From positions 24,486 through 88,485 of the forward strand of contig JBGTCY010000015.1 of the NCBI GenBank assembly GCA_041748615.1: a stretch of 64,000 nt of DNA, in the 5' to 3' direction. Source of the stretch: JBGTCY01 sp041748615 (lineage in GTDB: Bacteria; Bacteroidota; Bacteroidia; Chitinophagales; CAIOSU01). The position numbers were made by a program, and so were the translations under genes. This document shows, in pieces, positions 1-8,280 of this stretch. The stretch's first letter is position 1, and the number at the start of each line of letters is the position of its first letter. The notes below the pieces were generated by a model, which saw only the letters and a program-made list of their open reading frames with translations, searched no databases and was not told the DNA's origin.

Positions 1-782
1 CAACTTCTTTTACCATCATTGAGCCTTCGGCTATTGTCATCACCAATGTCGAAATTACCCGTCCGTGCGCAGGAGCGTCAACCGGTGTAATCACATTGAC
101 AGCAAGTGGCGGCACTCCTGTTTATTATTATTCAATCAATGGAACAGATGCAGCGTCATCACCGCTTTTCACCGGACTGGAGGAAGGTACTTACAGGATT
201 GAATTAACTGATGACAGGGGATGTGATGCGGACACCACAGTTTCTTTAATAGCGTTTGATACGGTTTCCGTTTCTTTTAACCCGGAATCAGTGCAGATAA
301 ATTTAGGACAGGAAACACAGCTTGACCCGATTATCAGTCCGGCAAATCAAGTTTACAGTTTTTCATGGGAACCGGCTACCGGATTAAGTTGTACGGATTG
401 TCCCAACCCGATAGCTTCTCCTGTCATCACCACGCCCTATGAATTGACGGTTTTTGATGAAAATAATTGTCCATTCTCAGAGAAAGTGATAGTTGAAGTT
501 GCGAATGATTTGATTGTTTTAGTGCCAAACGCATTTTCTCCAAACGGTGATGGCGTGAATGACTTTTTGTATGTTTATGGAGTTTCTATCGCATCAGTAA
601 ATTTCAGGATTTTCAACCGTTGGGGAGAAAAGGTTTTTGAAACAAACAATCCGGGCGAGGGATGGGATGGTACGTATCGCGGAAAAAAATTAGCTTCTGA
701 CGTGTATGTTTACTATGTTGAAGCTATATTTGAAGACGGACAGGAAAAACAAATCAAAGGCAGTGTAACAATTTATAAATAA
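1..782 (+). CDS. T9SS type-B sorted (gliding-motility-type) surface protein, C-terminal part, 5' truncated by window edge
   Basis: The frame is open from the first complete codon (base 3) to the stop at 780-782, with no credible start inside the window, so only the last ~259 residues are present. It begins with a SprB-like/Ig-like module (repeat ending in a G-x-Y-x-I-x-x-T-D-D-x-G-C pattern), then a stalk with LSCTDCPNPIASP, and ends with a ~90-residue sorting domain starting VPNAFSPNGDGVND and containing NRWGEKVF, GWDGTY and a final KGSVTIYK. In Bacteroidota this domain sends proteins through the type IX secretion system, often to the cell surface as adhesins or motility proteins. The next gene is a PorP/SprF protein, matching the known sprB-sprF pairing. 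The same stalk and sorting domain recur in the protein at 18837-23933. The family call is strong; the function of the missing N-terminus is unknown. Confidence 0.9.
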   Translation, partial: TSFTIIEPSAIVITNVEITRPCAGASTGVITLTASGGTPVYYYSINGTDAASSPLFTGLEEGTYRIELTDDRGCDADTTVSLIAFDTVSVSFNPESVQINLGQETQLDPIISPANQVYSFSWEPATGLSCTDCPNPIASPVITTPYELTVFDENNCPFSEKVIVEVANDLIVLVPNAFSPNGDGVNDFLYVYGVSIASVNFRIFNRWGEKVFETNNPGEGWDGTYRGKKLASDVYVYYVEAIFEDGQEKQIKGSVTIYK

Positions 783-796
783 GCGAAAAAACCCTT

Positions 797-804
797 TATA
801 TTTG
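797..804 (+). promoter_or_regulatory. Possible Bacteroidota -7 element (TATATTTG)
   Basis: TATATTTG fits the TAnnTTTG -7 consensus. It lies a few bases before the ATG at 810, so transcription from it would give a near-leaderless message, or would favour the in-frame ATG at 822. I saw no -33 TTG at proper spacing, and read-through from the upstream gene is equally possible. Confidence 0.25.
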
Positions 805-809
805 GTATC

Positions 810-1871
810 ATGAAAACACAAATGAAAACAGCACTCATCCTCGCTCTTGCCGTGATGCTCAGTTTTGGTGCATCCGCTCAGGACCCTCACTTCTCCCAGT
901 ACAATGCAAGTCCGTTGAATATCAACCCTGCGATGACAGGAGTATTCAGCGGTAACTATCGCCTCACCGCGATTTACCGAAGCCAGTGGGGAAGTATTTT
1001 GAAAAACGAATCAGTTCCGATGTTCAGGACTTTTTCGGCTTCCTTTGATTTACGTCTTCCGGTGCCCAGCAGCAAGCATGATGCTTTTGGCGTGGGCATA
1101 ACCTTCATGAATGACAAAGCCGGAGAATCTGAATTTGGCACCAACAATGTCGCGCTTTCCTTTTCATATTTGAAAGCCGTTGATAATGAAGGAAAACATT
1201 TTTTGAATGCCGGATTTCAGGCGGGTATCGGATACAGAAGTATCAACTATGCCAACCTGCGCTTCGGCAGCCAGTTTGACGGCACAGGTTTCAATCCCAA
1301 TATTGTGAGCGGTGAAACTTTCGGTAATGACAATTTCACATTCTTTGATTTGGGAGCCGGATTATTCTGGTATTCATTTCCAAAGAAAAGAACCAACTAT
1401 TGGGCTGGTGTCGCGGTCGCTCATCTGAATCGTCCGAATCAATCATTTTTTGAAGGAGCGGATGCCAATTTATTTATGAGAATCAGCGGTACTGCCGGTT
1501 TGCAAGTTCCCATCGGCAGCAATCTTGACCTCTTACCCAGTTTATTGATTCTGAGTCAGGGACCTGCTTTTGAAACCCAAATCGGAACGTACGTTAAAAT
1601 TTTATTTGAACCCAACTCAGCCGATGGCAACGCGTTCTATATTGGACCCTCTTACAGAATTGTTCGCGGAGAAGACAGAGCGATTGCCAGTGACGCTTTG
1701 ATACTTGGAACCCGTTTCGACTATTCCAGTTTCAGCTTTGGATTTGCTTACGACCTTAACTTTTCCGAACTGACTGCCGCTACCAACTCAAGAGGCGCGT
1801 TTGAGGTATCCGCGATTCATGTCGGAGCTTTCAAAAAGAAATCTAATGTAAAATATTGTCCTCGTTTTTAA
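810..1871 (+). CDS. PorP/SprF family type IX secretion outer membrane protein (copy 1)
   Basis: 353 residues. An N-terminal signal peptide (hydrophobic ALILALAVMLSFG, cleavage after ASAQ) is followed by the family hallmark DPHFSQYNASPLNINPAMTG and a beta-rich barrel with regularly spaced aromatic residues; it ends in C-P-R-F, a C-terminus shared by all three copies here. PorP/SprF proteins are outer membrane partners needed for surface display of specific type-B sorted T9SS clients; SprF serves SprB in Flavobacterium johnsoniae. The position 27 bp after a type-B client suggests that protein is its partner (inference). A second ATG at 822 would give a signal peptide starting MKTALIL. A strong terminator follows at 1897-1931. 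Confidence 0.92.
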   Translation: MKTQMKTALILALAVMLSFGASAQDPHFSQYNASPLNINPAMTGVFSGNYRLTAIYRSQWGSILKNESVPMFRTFSASFDLRLPVPSSKHDAFGVGITFMNDKAGESEFGTNNVALSFSYLKAVDNEGKHFLNAGFQAGIGYRSINYANLRFGSQFDGTGFNPNIVSGETFGNDNFTFFDLGAGLFWYSFPKKRTNYWAGVAVAHLNRPNQSFFEGADANLFMRISGTAGLQVPIGSNLDLLPSLLILSQGPAFETQIGTYVKILFEPNSADGNAFYIGPSYRIVRGEDRAIASDALILGTRFDYSSFSFGFAYDLNFSELTAATNSRGAFEVSAIHVGAFKKKSNVKYCPRF

Positions 1872-1896
1872 GCCGGGATTTTTAAATTCCTTCAAA

Positions 1897-1931
1897 GGGC
1901 GGTTGAATAAAAAATCAACCGCCCTTTTTTT
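1897..1931 (+). terminator. Rho-independent terminator after porP copy 1
   Basis: A perfect 10-bp stem (GGGCGGTTGA 1897-1906 with TCAACCGCCC 1915-1924), an 8-nt loop, and a run of seven T. It separates the first client/PorP pair from the next PorP gene. Confidence 0.9.
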
Positions 1932-1987
1932 ATCTCCCGGAAATTTTCGTGTATAAAATTTCTTACTTTTATACCATTCCATTCGAC

Positions 1988-2998
1988 ATGAAATTTTATC
2001 AACTCTTCTTATCGCTCCTGTTTTCCGTTTTCGCTTTTCATCAATCAAAAAGTCAGGACATTCATTTCTCCCAATTTTACGCGTCACCCTTAACGCTCAA
2101 TCCTGCATTTACCGGCTTTCATGATGGCGCTTACCGCATCACCGGCATTTACCGCAATCAATGGCGCAGCGTCACCACTCCCTACCAAACTTACGGAGCA
2201 TCCTATGACATGCGTCTGCTCGAAAATAAAATCAAAGATGTGTTTGGCGTGGGCGGTTCCATCGTGTATGACAAAGCCGGTGACGGCAATCTCAGCCTGC
2301 TTGGCATCATGGCAAACATGTCCTATCACAAATCGCTGGGGAAAAATAAAAAACATTTTTTGGGATTGGGAATCCAGGGAGGCTTTGTGCAGCGCTCATT
2401 GGAGTTTAACAGCCTCTCCTTTCCCTCACAATATACTGACGGCAACTTTGACCTGACATTATCCAACCAGGAAAATTTTACCGGTTCGAATATCAATTAT
2501 ATTGACCTTGCCGCAGGGTTGCTCTGGAGTTCTAAAATCGGAAGCAGGTTAGGCGTATTTGCGGGAGGAACACTGTTTCATCTTACACAACCAAAAGAAT
2601 CATTTCTGGGCAGAGACCATCGCGTGCACATGCGACAGGTTGGTCACGCGGGACTCAATGTGAAGGTGACGGAAAAAATCTACATCACTCCCAATCTGCT
2701 TTTCATGCACCAGAATAAAGCGCGACAAATCAATTTCGGTACAGCGGGCGAATATCATTTTAAAGATGCGAATAACACAATTGTGAGTTTGGGCGGATGG
2801 TACAGGGTGGATGATGCAGCCATCGTGTCTGCAAGCGTAGAACATCGCGGCATCCGGCTGGGGCTGGCTTATGATGTCAATACTTCACCTTTGCAGGCAG
2901 CGAGCAATCATCGTGGAGCATTTGAAATATCGCTGATGTATATTGGAAAAATCACAAAGATTGACGCTCCGATTTTAGTGCCTTGTCCGAGGTTGTGA
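1988..2998 (+). CDS. PorP/SprF family type IX secretion outer membrane protein (copy 2)
   Basis: 336 residues from the ATG at 1988. The frame extends to a GTG at 1949, but the ATG places a clean signal peptide (MKFYQLFLSLLFSVFAF, cleavage near SKSQ) at the N-terminus, as in the other copies. The mature protein opens DIHFSQFYASPLTLNPAFTG, the same hallmark as copies 1 and 3, and ends C-P-R-L. It is predicted to be an outer membrane barrel protein that helps present T9SS clients. No client gene directly precedes it; the PorE-like gene follows 90 bp downstream, so it may act with an unlinked client or with the core apparatus. Function beyond the family is inferred. Confidence 0.9.
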   Translation: MKFYQLFLSLLFSVFAFHQSKSQDIHFSQFYASPLTLNPAFTGFHDGAYRITGIYRNQWRSVTTPYQTYGASYDMRLLENKIKDVFGVGGSIVYDKAGDGNLSLLGIMANMSYHKSLGKNKKHFLGLGIQGGFVQRSLEFNSLSFPSQYTDGNFDLTLSNQENFTGSNINYIDLAAGLLWSSKIGSRLGVFAGGTLFHLTQPKESFLGRDHRVHMRQVGHAGLNVKVTEKIYITPNLLFMHQNKARQINFGTAGEYHFKDANNTIVSLGGWYRVDDAAIVSASVEHRGIRLGLAYDVNTSPLQAASNHRGAFEISLMYIGKITKIDAPILVPCPRL

Positions 2999-3088
2999 GT
3001 TGAATGTTTGAGCAATAACTATTGAAGAATAGCAGGTTTTAATATTTTCATCAAAGAAGACGAGTTTTTAATTATAAAATATTTTATT

Positions 3089-5218
3089 GTGTATCGTTTC
3101 ATTTTAATTTTCACTTTTTCATTCCTCATTTTTTTTGCTTTCGCACAAACCGAAATGGATACCATTCAGCCGGAAAAGCCTAAGAAAGAAAAGCCGAAAA
3201 AATTCAAAGCGAAAAAACATCTGAAAGCGGCAAACAAAATGATGACGCAGGGAAATATCTATGCCGCCAGTGATTTGCTGGAAGAAATCATGACGCAAAC
3301 GCCCGAAAATGTGGCGACTGCTTTTATGCTTGCCGAATCATACAGGATAGCCCGCGATTATAAAAAAGCGGAAACATGGTACAGCAATGTTTATGAAATG
3401 AACCCGGTTGATTTTGCCCAAGCGGCTTATTGGAAAGCGCTGATGATGAAAATGAACGGTAAGTATAATGAGGCGAAAAAAATTTTTGATGATTTCAGAA
3501 AAAGCTATCGGGGCGCTGACCAGCATTTAAAAAGCTGGGCGCAAGTGGAGGCAAAAGGCTGTGACCTCGCGCTTCAGTTAATTGAAAATCCTTTGCAGCT
3601 CAATGTACACCACTTGAATAAAAACATCAATTCAGCATACACCGATATTTCACCGATTTTATGGGATGATACAACTTTACTTTTTGCGTCTTTGCCGACA
3701 GACACCGTCATCGTTATTGACGGAAAGGATGTTGCCAATGATTACTTCATTAAATTTTATACGGCAACCATCAGGGGAAAACATCAATACAGCGAAGCGG
3801 AAGTATTTAGAAAATTCAATGCTCCCGGATTTCATGTCGCCAATGGCGCCTTTTCGCCTGACCGCGACAGGTTTTACTTTACCCGCTGCGGTGAATTCAA
3901 AAAAGGCGGCAAAATTTTGTGCTCCATTTTCGTGAGCGAATGGAAAGAAGGCGCCTGGAGCGAGCCTGAAAATCTCGGAACGAAAATTAATTTTCCGGAA
4001 CATACCACCACGCATCCGTTTGTCGCACCGCTGAAAAAAGGAACGGAAATACTCTATTTCGCGTCAGACCGCCCCGGTGGAAAAGGCGGATTGGACCTGT
4101 GGTATTCGCAAATCAACCTTGCTAAAAAAGATTATAGTGAGCCTAAAAATCTGGGCGCGAAAATTAATACTGACCGTGATGAAGCCACTCCGTTTGTTGA
4201 CCCGGTATCGGGAACACTTTATTTCAGTTCCAACGGGCATGTGAACATGGGAGGATATGATATTTTCCAATCTTCGGGCAGCGCTGCAAAATGGACGGAA
4301 CCGAACAATATCGGATATCCCATCAACTCGAGTACCGATGATATGTATTTTCGCATCAACGATGATGGCAGGATGGGTTATTTCGTTTCAAACAGACCCG
4401 GCATCATTTCGATTCGTGGAGAGACTTGTTGTGATGATATTTTTGCTTTTGAATATCTGAAAGTGATTTATGTGGCTGTCACAGGAATAGTCTATGATGA
4501 AGACGATGAAAGTAAAAAACCCTTAGACAAAGCGCGGGTGACGCTATCATTGGAAAGCGGGGAAGGTATTCTGCAAAATATCCAGGTTGGTGAGGATTCG
4601 CTCTTCGGGAAAAAGGAATATTTTTTTCCGCTCAACATGGACAAGTCATACCGCGTAGCCGGCTCGCTGGAGGGTTATCTCACGCATTCGGAAACATTCA
4701 ATACAAACAACCTCACAAAATCAGATACATTGACAGTGGACATTCCGTTGAGGCGATTCGTGTTGGATAAAGAATACCGCCTGCGCAATATTTATTATGA
4801 TTTCGATAAATGGGACTTGCGACCGGAAGCGAAATTGCAGTTGGATACGCTGTACAACCTGATGCTTGAAAATCCAACAATTATCGTTGAAATCGGCTCG
4901 CATACGGACTCGCGCGGAAGCGACCAGTACAACCTCAATCTTTCTCAAAAGCGGGCGGAAAGTTGTGTGAATTACCTCATTACAAAAGGAATTCAAAAAG
5001 AACGCCTCAAGGCAAAAGGCTATGGCGAAACCCGGCATCTTGAAGATTGCCGCCAGTATTCCGATTGCCCGGAGGACAACGTGAGCGATTGCTCCTGCCA
5101 CCAAAACAACCGCAGAACAGAATTCAAAGTTGTGGGTGAGTTAGACGCCCAACTAATTTATGAAGACCAGCGGTTTGGCGAAGAATCGGAGATTGAGAAG
5201 AAGCCGAAGAAGAAGTAA
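3089..5218 (+). CDS. PorE-like OmpA-family protein (TPR, beta-propeller, CRD, OmpA domains)
   Basis: 709 residues from a GTG start that puts a hydrophobic signal (FILIFTFSFLIFFAFAQ) at the N-terminus. Order of parts: Lys/Pro-rich linker (~28-45), TPR region (~40-160), PD40/WD40-like propeller blades (~195-460, with YFASDRPGGKGGLDLWYS and LYFSSNGHVNMGGYDIF), a carboxypeptidase-regulatory-like beta-sandwich (~465-565), and an OmpA peptidoglycan-binding domain (~575-690, with YYDFDKWDL, SHTDSRGS and LSQKRAE). This matches the domain order of Porphyromonas PorE, which ties the T9SS outer-membrane complex to peptidoglycan. An unusual Cys-rich stretch (four to five Cys) lies between the OmpA repeats near residue 655-675. 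Neighbouring porP genes support a T9SS role, but many paralogues exist, so it may serve an accessory module. Confidence 0.88.
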   Translation: MYRFILIFTFSFLIFFAFAQTEMDTIQPEKPKKEKPKKFKAKKHLKAANKMMTQGNIYAASDLLEEIMTQTPENVATAFMLAESYRIARDYKKAETWYSNVYEMNPVDFAQAAYWKALMMKMNGKYNEAKKIFDDFRKSYRGADQHLKSWAQVEAKGCDLALQLIENPLQLNVHHLNKNINSAYTDISPILWDDTTLLFASLPTDTVIVIDGKDVANDYFIKFYTATIRGKHQYSEAEVFRKFNAPGFHVANGAFSPDRDRFYFTRCGEFKKGGKILCSIFVSEWKEGAWSEPENLGTKINFPEHTTTHPFVAPLKKGTEILYFASDRPGGKGGLDLWYSQINLAKKDYSEPKNLGAKINTDRDEATPFVDPVSGTLYFSSNGHVNMGGYDIFQSSGSAAKWTEPNNIGYPINSSTDDMYFRINDDGRMGYFVSNRPGIISIRGETCCDDIFAFEYLKVIYVAVTGIVYDEDDESKKPLDKARVTLSLESGEGILQNIQVGEDSLFGKKEYFFPLNMDKSYRVAGSLEGYLTHSETFNTNNLTKSDTLTVDIPLRRFVLDKEYRLRNIYYDFDKWDLRPEAKLQLDTLYNLMLENPTIIVEIGSHTDSRGSDQYNLNLSQKRAESCVNYLITKGIQKERLKAKGYGETRHLEDCRQYSDCPEDNVSDCSCHQNNRRTEFKVVGELDAQLIYEDQRFGEESEIEKKPKKK

Positions 5219-5506
5219 CTAAGCGCTTATTTTTTTACCCCCGAAAAAGCCGGACGGACAGGAAATTACAAATTACAATAAGCAAATCACAATAAATTAT
5301 AATAAAAAAAACTTCAAACCATCTTAACATTGTGCGGATTGATTTTTGTTTTGATATTTTAGAATTGAATATTATTTGTTTTTTGAGAATAGTTTTTTGT
5401 TGCTTAAAAACGACAACTTTTTAGTAAGTTTTATTTTGTAAGTGATTATAGAACTTATTTCAGTTCTGTTTTGCAGAAAGAATAAAGTCGAACGTCAAGA
5501 GGGCAA

Positions 5507-6625
5507 TTACGCGTTCACCATCACCGGCATCACCAGCATGAGAATATCTTCATTGGCTTCTTTTTCCGAAGGTATCAGAATACCCGCTCGGGAGGGACCC
5601 GAAAGTTCGAAAATCACTTCTTCGGTTTGAAGTACGTTCAGCATTTCCACAAGGAACTTTGCATTAAAACCGATTTCCATATCTTCTCCTTCGTAAGTAC
5701 AGGTGAGTCGCTCGCTGGCTTCGTTGGAAAAGTCTAAATCCTGCGCGGAGAGCGTCAACTCGCTGCCGGTGATTTTCAGCATCACCTGATTGGTTGTTTT
5801 GTTTGAAAAAATCGCGATTCTGCGCATGGAGTTCAGCAAGTCATTGCGGCTTACGCTCAATTTGCTTGAACTGTTAATTGGAATCACGGCATTATAATCA
5901 GGGTAGCGCGCGTCAATCAGCCGGCAAATCAGGCTGATGGAATCGAATTTAAAAAAGGCGTTTGAATTATTAAATGATATGTTCACATCCACAGTTTCAG
6001 CCGGTAATGAAGTTTTTAAAAGATTCAACGCTTTTTTGGGAATGATGATAGTAGCCGCCTTTGAGCTGCTGACATCCAATCGCTTGTAGCGAACTAATTT
6101 GTGAGCGTCCGTCCCGACAAACACAGCGCCTTCGCTGTCAAACTGAAACAGGACACCGGTCATGGCAGGACGCAAATCATCGTTGCTCACAGCAAACAGC
6201 GTTTTGGCAATCGCGTTGTTCAGCACGGAGGAAGGCATACTCACCTCGGTGACTTTATCAGGAGTGGGGATTTTCGGAAAGTCATCCCCGTTTTCGCCCG
6301 CTAATTTGAACTTACCGTTATCAGAGGTGATTTCAACGGCAAAAGTTTTTTCATCAATATCAAAAGTCAGCGGTTGTTCCGCGAATGTTTTCAGCGTGTC
6401 CAATAAAATCTTTCCTGGAATCGCGACCTTTCCGTTGGTTTTTGCATCCACATCCAATACCGTGGACATGGAGGTTTCCAGGTCGGTAGAAAACAAAGTG
6501 AGTTTTCCGTTTTTTATTTCAAACAAAAAATCTTCAAGAATAGGAAGCACTGAGCTCGTTCCAATCACACCGCTGATGAGTTGTAATTGTTTGAGTAATG
6601 TTGAGGTTGATACAACAAATTTCAT
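5507..6625 (-). CDS. dnaN: DNA polymerase III beta subunit (sliding clamp)
   Basis: 372 residues, the usual clamp length, with three repeated clamp folds. It starts MKFVVSTSTLLKQLQLI and ends with LVMPVMVNA, close to the conserved C-terminal M-P-M/V signature. The ring-shaped dimer encircles DNA and tethers replicative polymerase; partner proteins dock in the groove between domains 2 and 3. It stands alone with its own promoter-like -7 element just upstream and is not next to dnaA or recF here. The ~290 bp after its stop (5219-5506) is AT-rich and contains no gene I could support. Confidence 0.97.
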   Translation of the reverse strand: MKFVVSTSTLLKQLQLISGVIGTSSVLPILEDFLFEIKNGKLTLFSTDLETSMSTVLDVDAKTNGKVAIPGKILLDTLKTFAEQPLTFDIDEKTFAVEITSDNGKFKLAGENGDDFPKIPTPDKVTEVSMPSSVLNNAIAKTLFAVSNDDLRPAMTGVLFQFDSEGAVFVGTDAHKLVRYKRLDVSSSKAATIIIPKKALNLLKTSLPAETVDVNISFNNSNAFFKFDSISLICRLIDARYPDYNAVIPINSSSKLSVSRNDLLNSMRRIAIFSNKTTNQVMLKITGSELTLSAQDLDFSNEASERLTCTYEGEDMEIGFNAKFLVEMLNVLQTEEVIFELSGPSRAGILIPSEKEANEDILMLVMPVMVNA

Positions 6626-6644
6626 TTTTTTTTATAGTTTACAA

Positions 6645-6652
6645 CAAAGATA
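6645..6652 (-). promoter_or_regulatory. Candidate -7 promoter element for dnaN
   Basis: On the minus strand this reads TATCTTTG, a perfect TAnnTTTG match, 19 bases upstream of the dnaN ATG. No well-spaced -33 TTG was found, so the assignment rests on the -7 box and position alone. Confidence 0.45.
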
Positions 6653-6776
6653 AAGATTTGGGCGGTTTCAGTTGAATAACCTCTGTTTCAAAATTTGCAC
6701 ATAGTCTTGATAAACACTCAGATTTGGTTGATGCCCGTTGAAATACGCATTTTTAAAAAAGATTTTTAGTAAAAAA

Positions 6777-6814
6777 TGAAAACGCCCCGGTATATATTAT
6801 CCGGGGCGTTTTCA
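6777..6814 (-). terminator. Terminator after the outer membrane protein gene
   Basis: A perfect 14-bp inverted repeat (TGAAAACGCCCCGG / CCGGGGCGTTTTCA) with a 10-nt AT loop. On the minus strand it is followed by a T run, so it ends transcription of the gene at 6939-7646 before dnaN. The A/T ends of the stem could let it work in both directions. Confidence 0.88.
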
Positions 6815-6938
6815 AAAAATATTTAAACCTGAAGAGTAGGTGCATTTTCAGAATAAATTCCTACAGGTGTCTAACATCTAAAGTCTAAAATCTGATAGCG
6901 GATAACACAACTTGGGCATGTTATTTTGACAACATTAC

Positions 6939-7646
6939 TTAGTTATTATTTCCGCCAAAAATATAGGAAACACCAACCGTAGTGCCCCTCATTTTCCAGA
7001 TTTCATTGGTGTTGCCGCCTAATTTGAAATAACTGTTTGTCTCTTTAGTATCATTCGGATATTTATCAGTATAGTGATTATAGTTTAATCCAAATCCGCC
7101 TAATCCTAATTGAAAGACTAAGCAATCTGTAGGTCTGTAAAAAATTCCCGGGAAAGCGCTCACTGAAAAAGAATTGTATTTAAAGGGGTCGCTTTTAATA
7201 ATTTCGTCTGTAATGGGATTATAAGATTCCTCAGTACTTCTTCCGCTCCAAAAACCAACTTGCACCCCTCCATAAAAACCCGCTATTTTCTTCTCTCCAA
7301 CGCCAAGAAAGTAATTCGCGCCTGCAAATATTCCCGGTCCGCTGCTACGGTCTTTTATGCCAACCTGTTCTCCGTCTAAATCAAATTGATAGGTCGTGGT
7401 GGCGTTGTAACTATAACCAACACCACCGCCCACATTCAACCTTTCATTTAAAAAATAATAAAAGTTGGGGACAATCTTAAATTCAAAATCTTTCGGACCT
7501 TTTAACTCATCTGGTCCGTTTACCTGCTTAGAGCCATCAGCCCCGATACATAATGTTCCGCCTAATAACATTTCCCCTTTTTCAAATTGTGAAAAGCATG
7601 TCAAAACAACGATGTTTGCCATACAAATAAGAAGTAGTTTTTTCAT
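6939..7646 (-). CDS. Outer membrane beta-barrel protein, function unknown
   Basis: 235 residues. The signal peptide (MKKLLLICMANIVVLTCFSQ) is followed by short amphipathic beta strands with frequent aromatic residues and Gly-rich turns, such as LNVGGGVGYSYN and FQLGLGGFGLNYN, and it ends TTVGVSYIFGG, typical of small OmpW/OmpX-like barrels in Bacteroidota. No enzymatic motif is visible. It is a single-gene unit: divergent promoters lie upstream and a strong terminator downstream. The barrel architecture is seen; the transported or bound partner cannot be inferred. Confidence 0.8.
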   Translation of the reverse strand: MKKLLLICMANIVVLTCFSQFEKGEMLLGGTLCIGADGSKQVNGPDELKGPKDFEFKIVPNFYYFLNERLNVGGGVGYSYNATTTYQFDLDGEQVGIKDRSSGPGIFAGANYFLGVGEKKIAGFYGGVQVGFWSGRSTEESYNPITDEIIKSDPFKYNSFSVSAFPGIFYRPTDCLVFQLGLGGFGLNYNHYTDKYPNDTKETNSYFKLGGNTNEIWKMRGTTVGVSYIFGGNNN

Positions 7647-7676
7647 GGTGATTATTTTTTTGTGAAAAAATTTTTG

Positions 7677-7705
7677 TAAAAATAATCACGCGATTATTTT
7701 TCAAA
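7677..7705 (-). promoter_or_regulatory. Candidate promoter for the 7646 outer membrane protein gene
   Basis: On the minus strand, TTTG (7705-7702), a 17-base spacer and TATTTTTA (7684-7677) approximate the Bacteroidota TTTG/TAnnTTTG promoter. It lies back-to-back with the ridA promoter candidate; the two -33 boxes are adjacent. Confidence 0.4.
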
Positions 7706-7733
7706 TTGACTATTATCAAATATGTTATATTTT
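7706..7733 (+). promoter_or_regulatory. Candidate promoter for ridA
   Basis: TTG (in TTGAC, 7706-7710) and TATATTTT (7726-7733) are 17 bases apart, resembling -33 and -7 boxes. The message would start a few bases before the ATG at 7747, so a very short leader is implied. Confidence 0.35.
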
Positions 7734-7746
7734 CAAATTTCAATCA

Positions 7747-8124
7747 ATGGAAATTAAATATCTCTCTACAAAAGATGCTCCTCAACCAAATGGACATTAC
7801 TCCCAGGCAACCGTTTTCGCTGATTTAATTTTTATATCCGGACAATTACCGTTTAAGCCGGATGGCACAAAGGTGAATGGCTCAATCGAAGAGCAGGCGG
7901 AACAAACCCTGCTGAATATTCAGGCAATCTTAAAAGCAGCGGGAAGCGATTGGAGCAAAGTCCTGAAAATGACAATTTATGTTTCCGACATCAAATTATG
8001 GGGACAGATAAATGACGTGTATGCGCGCATCCTCGGTGACGCGAAACCGGCAAGAGCCGTGATTCCGGTAAACGAATTGAACTATGGTTTTAAAATCGAG
8101 ATTGACGCGGTGGCGGTGAAGTAA
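7747..8124 (+). CDS. ridA: RidA family 2-iminobutanoate/2-iminopropanoate deaminase
   Basis: 125 residues, standard for the YjgF/YER057c/UK114 family. It carries GQLPF near the N-terminus, the EEQAEQTLLNI helix, the KMTIYVSDI strand, and PARAVIPV, where Arg103 corresponds to the conserved substrate-carboxylate-binding arginine; it ends KIEIDAVAVK. The trimeric enzyme hydrolyses reactive enamine/imine intermediates released by PLP enzymes such as threonine dehydratase, protecting other PLP enzymes. It appears to be monocistronic, divergent from the outer membrane protein gene, with 156 bp before recG. Confidence 0.95.
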   Translation: MEIKYLSTKDAPQPNGHYSQATVFADLIFISGQLPFKPDGTKVNGSIEEQAEQTLLNIQAILKAAGSDWSKVLKMTIYVSDIKLWGQINDVYARILGDAKPARAVIPVNELNYGFKIEIDAVAVK

Positions 8125-8280
8125 GCATTTTAATTGCAGACTTGTCTTTCCCTTTTAAATAGATGCTTTGCTGTTAATTTCTTTTTCATACCTAAAAAAA
8201 TTAGAACATAAAAGTTATTCTAAGAAAGCACAAAGAATTTATATTCTGTCAGTCTTTATCTTTAACAAAAACTTTCAGGA

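Noticed and set aside
5442..5630. Short plus-strand frame overlapping the end of dnaN
   Set aside because: Mostly antisense to dnaN with no family resemblance and no promoter.
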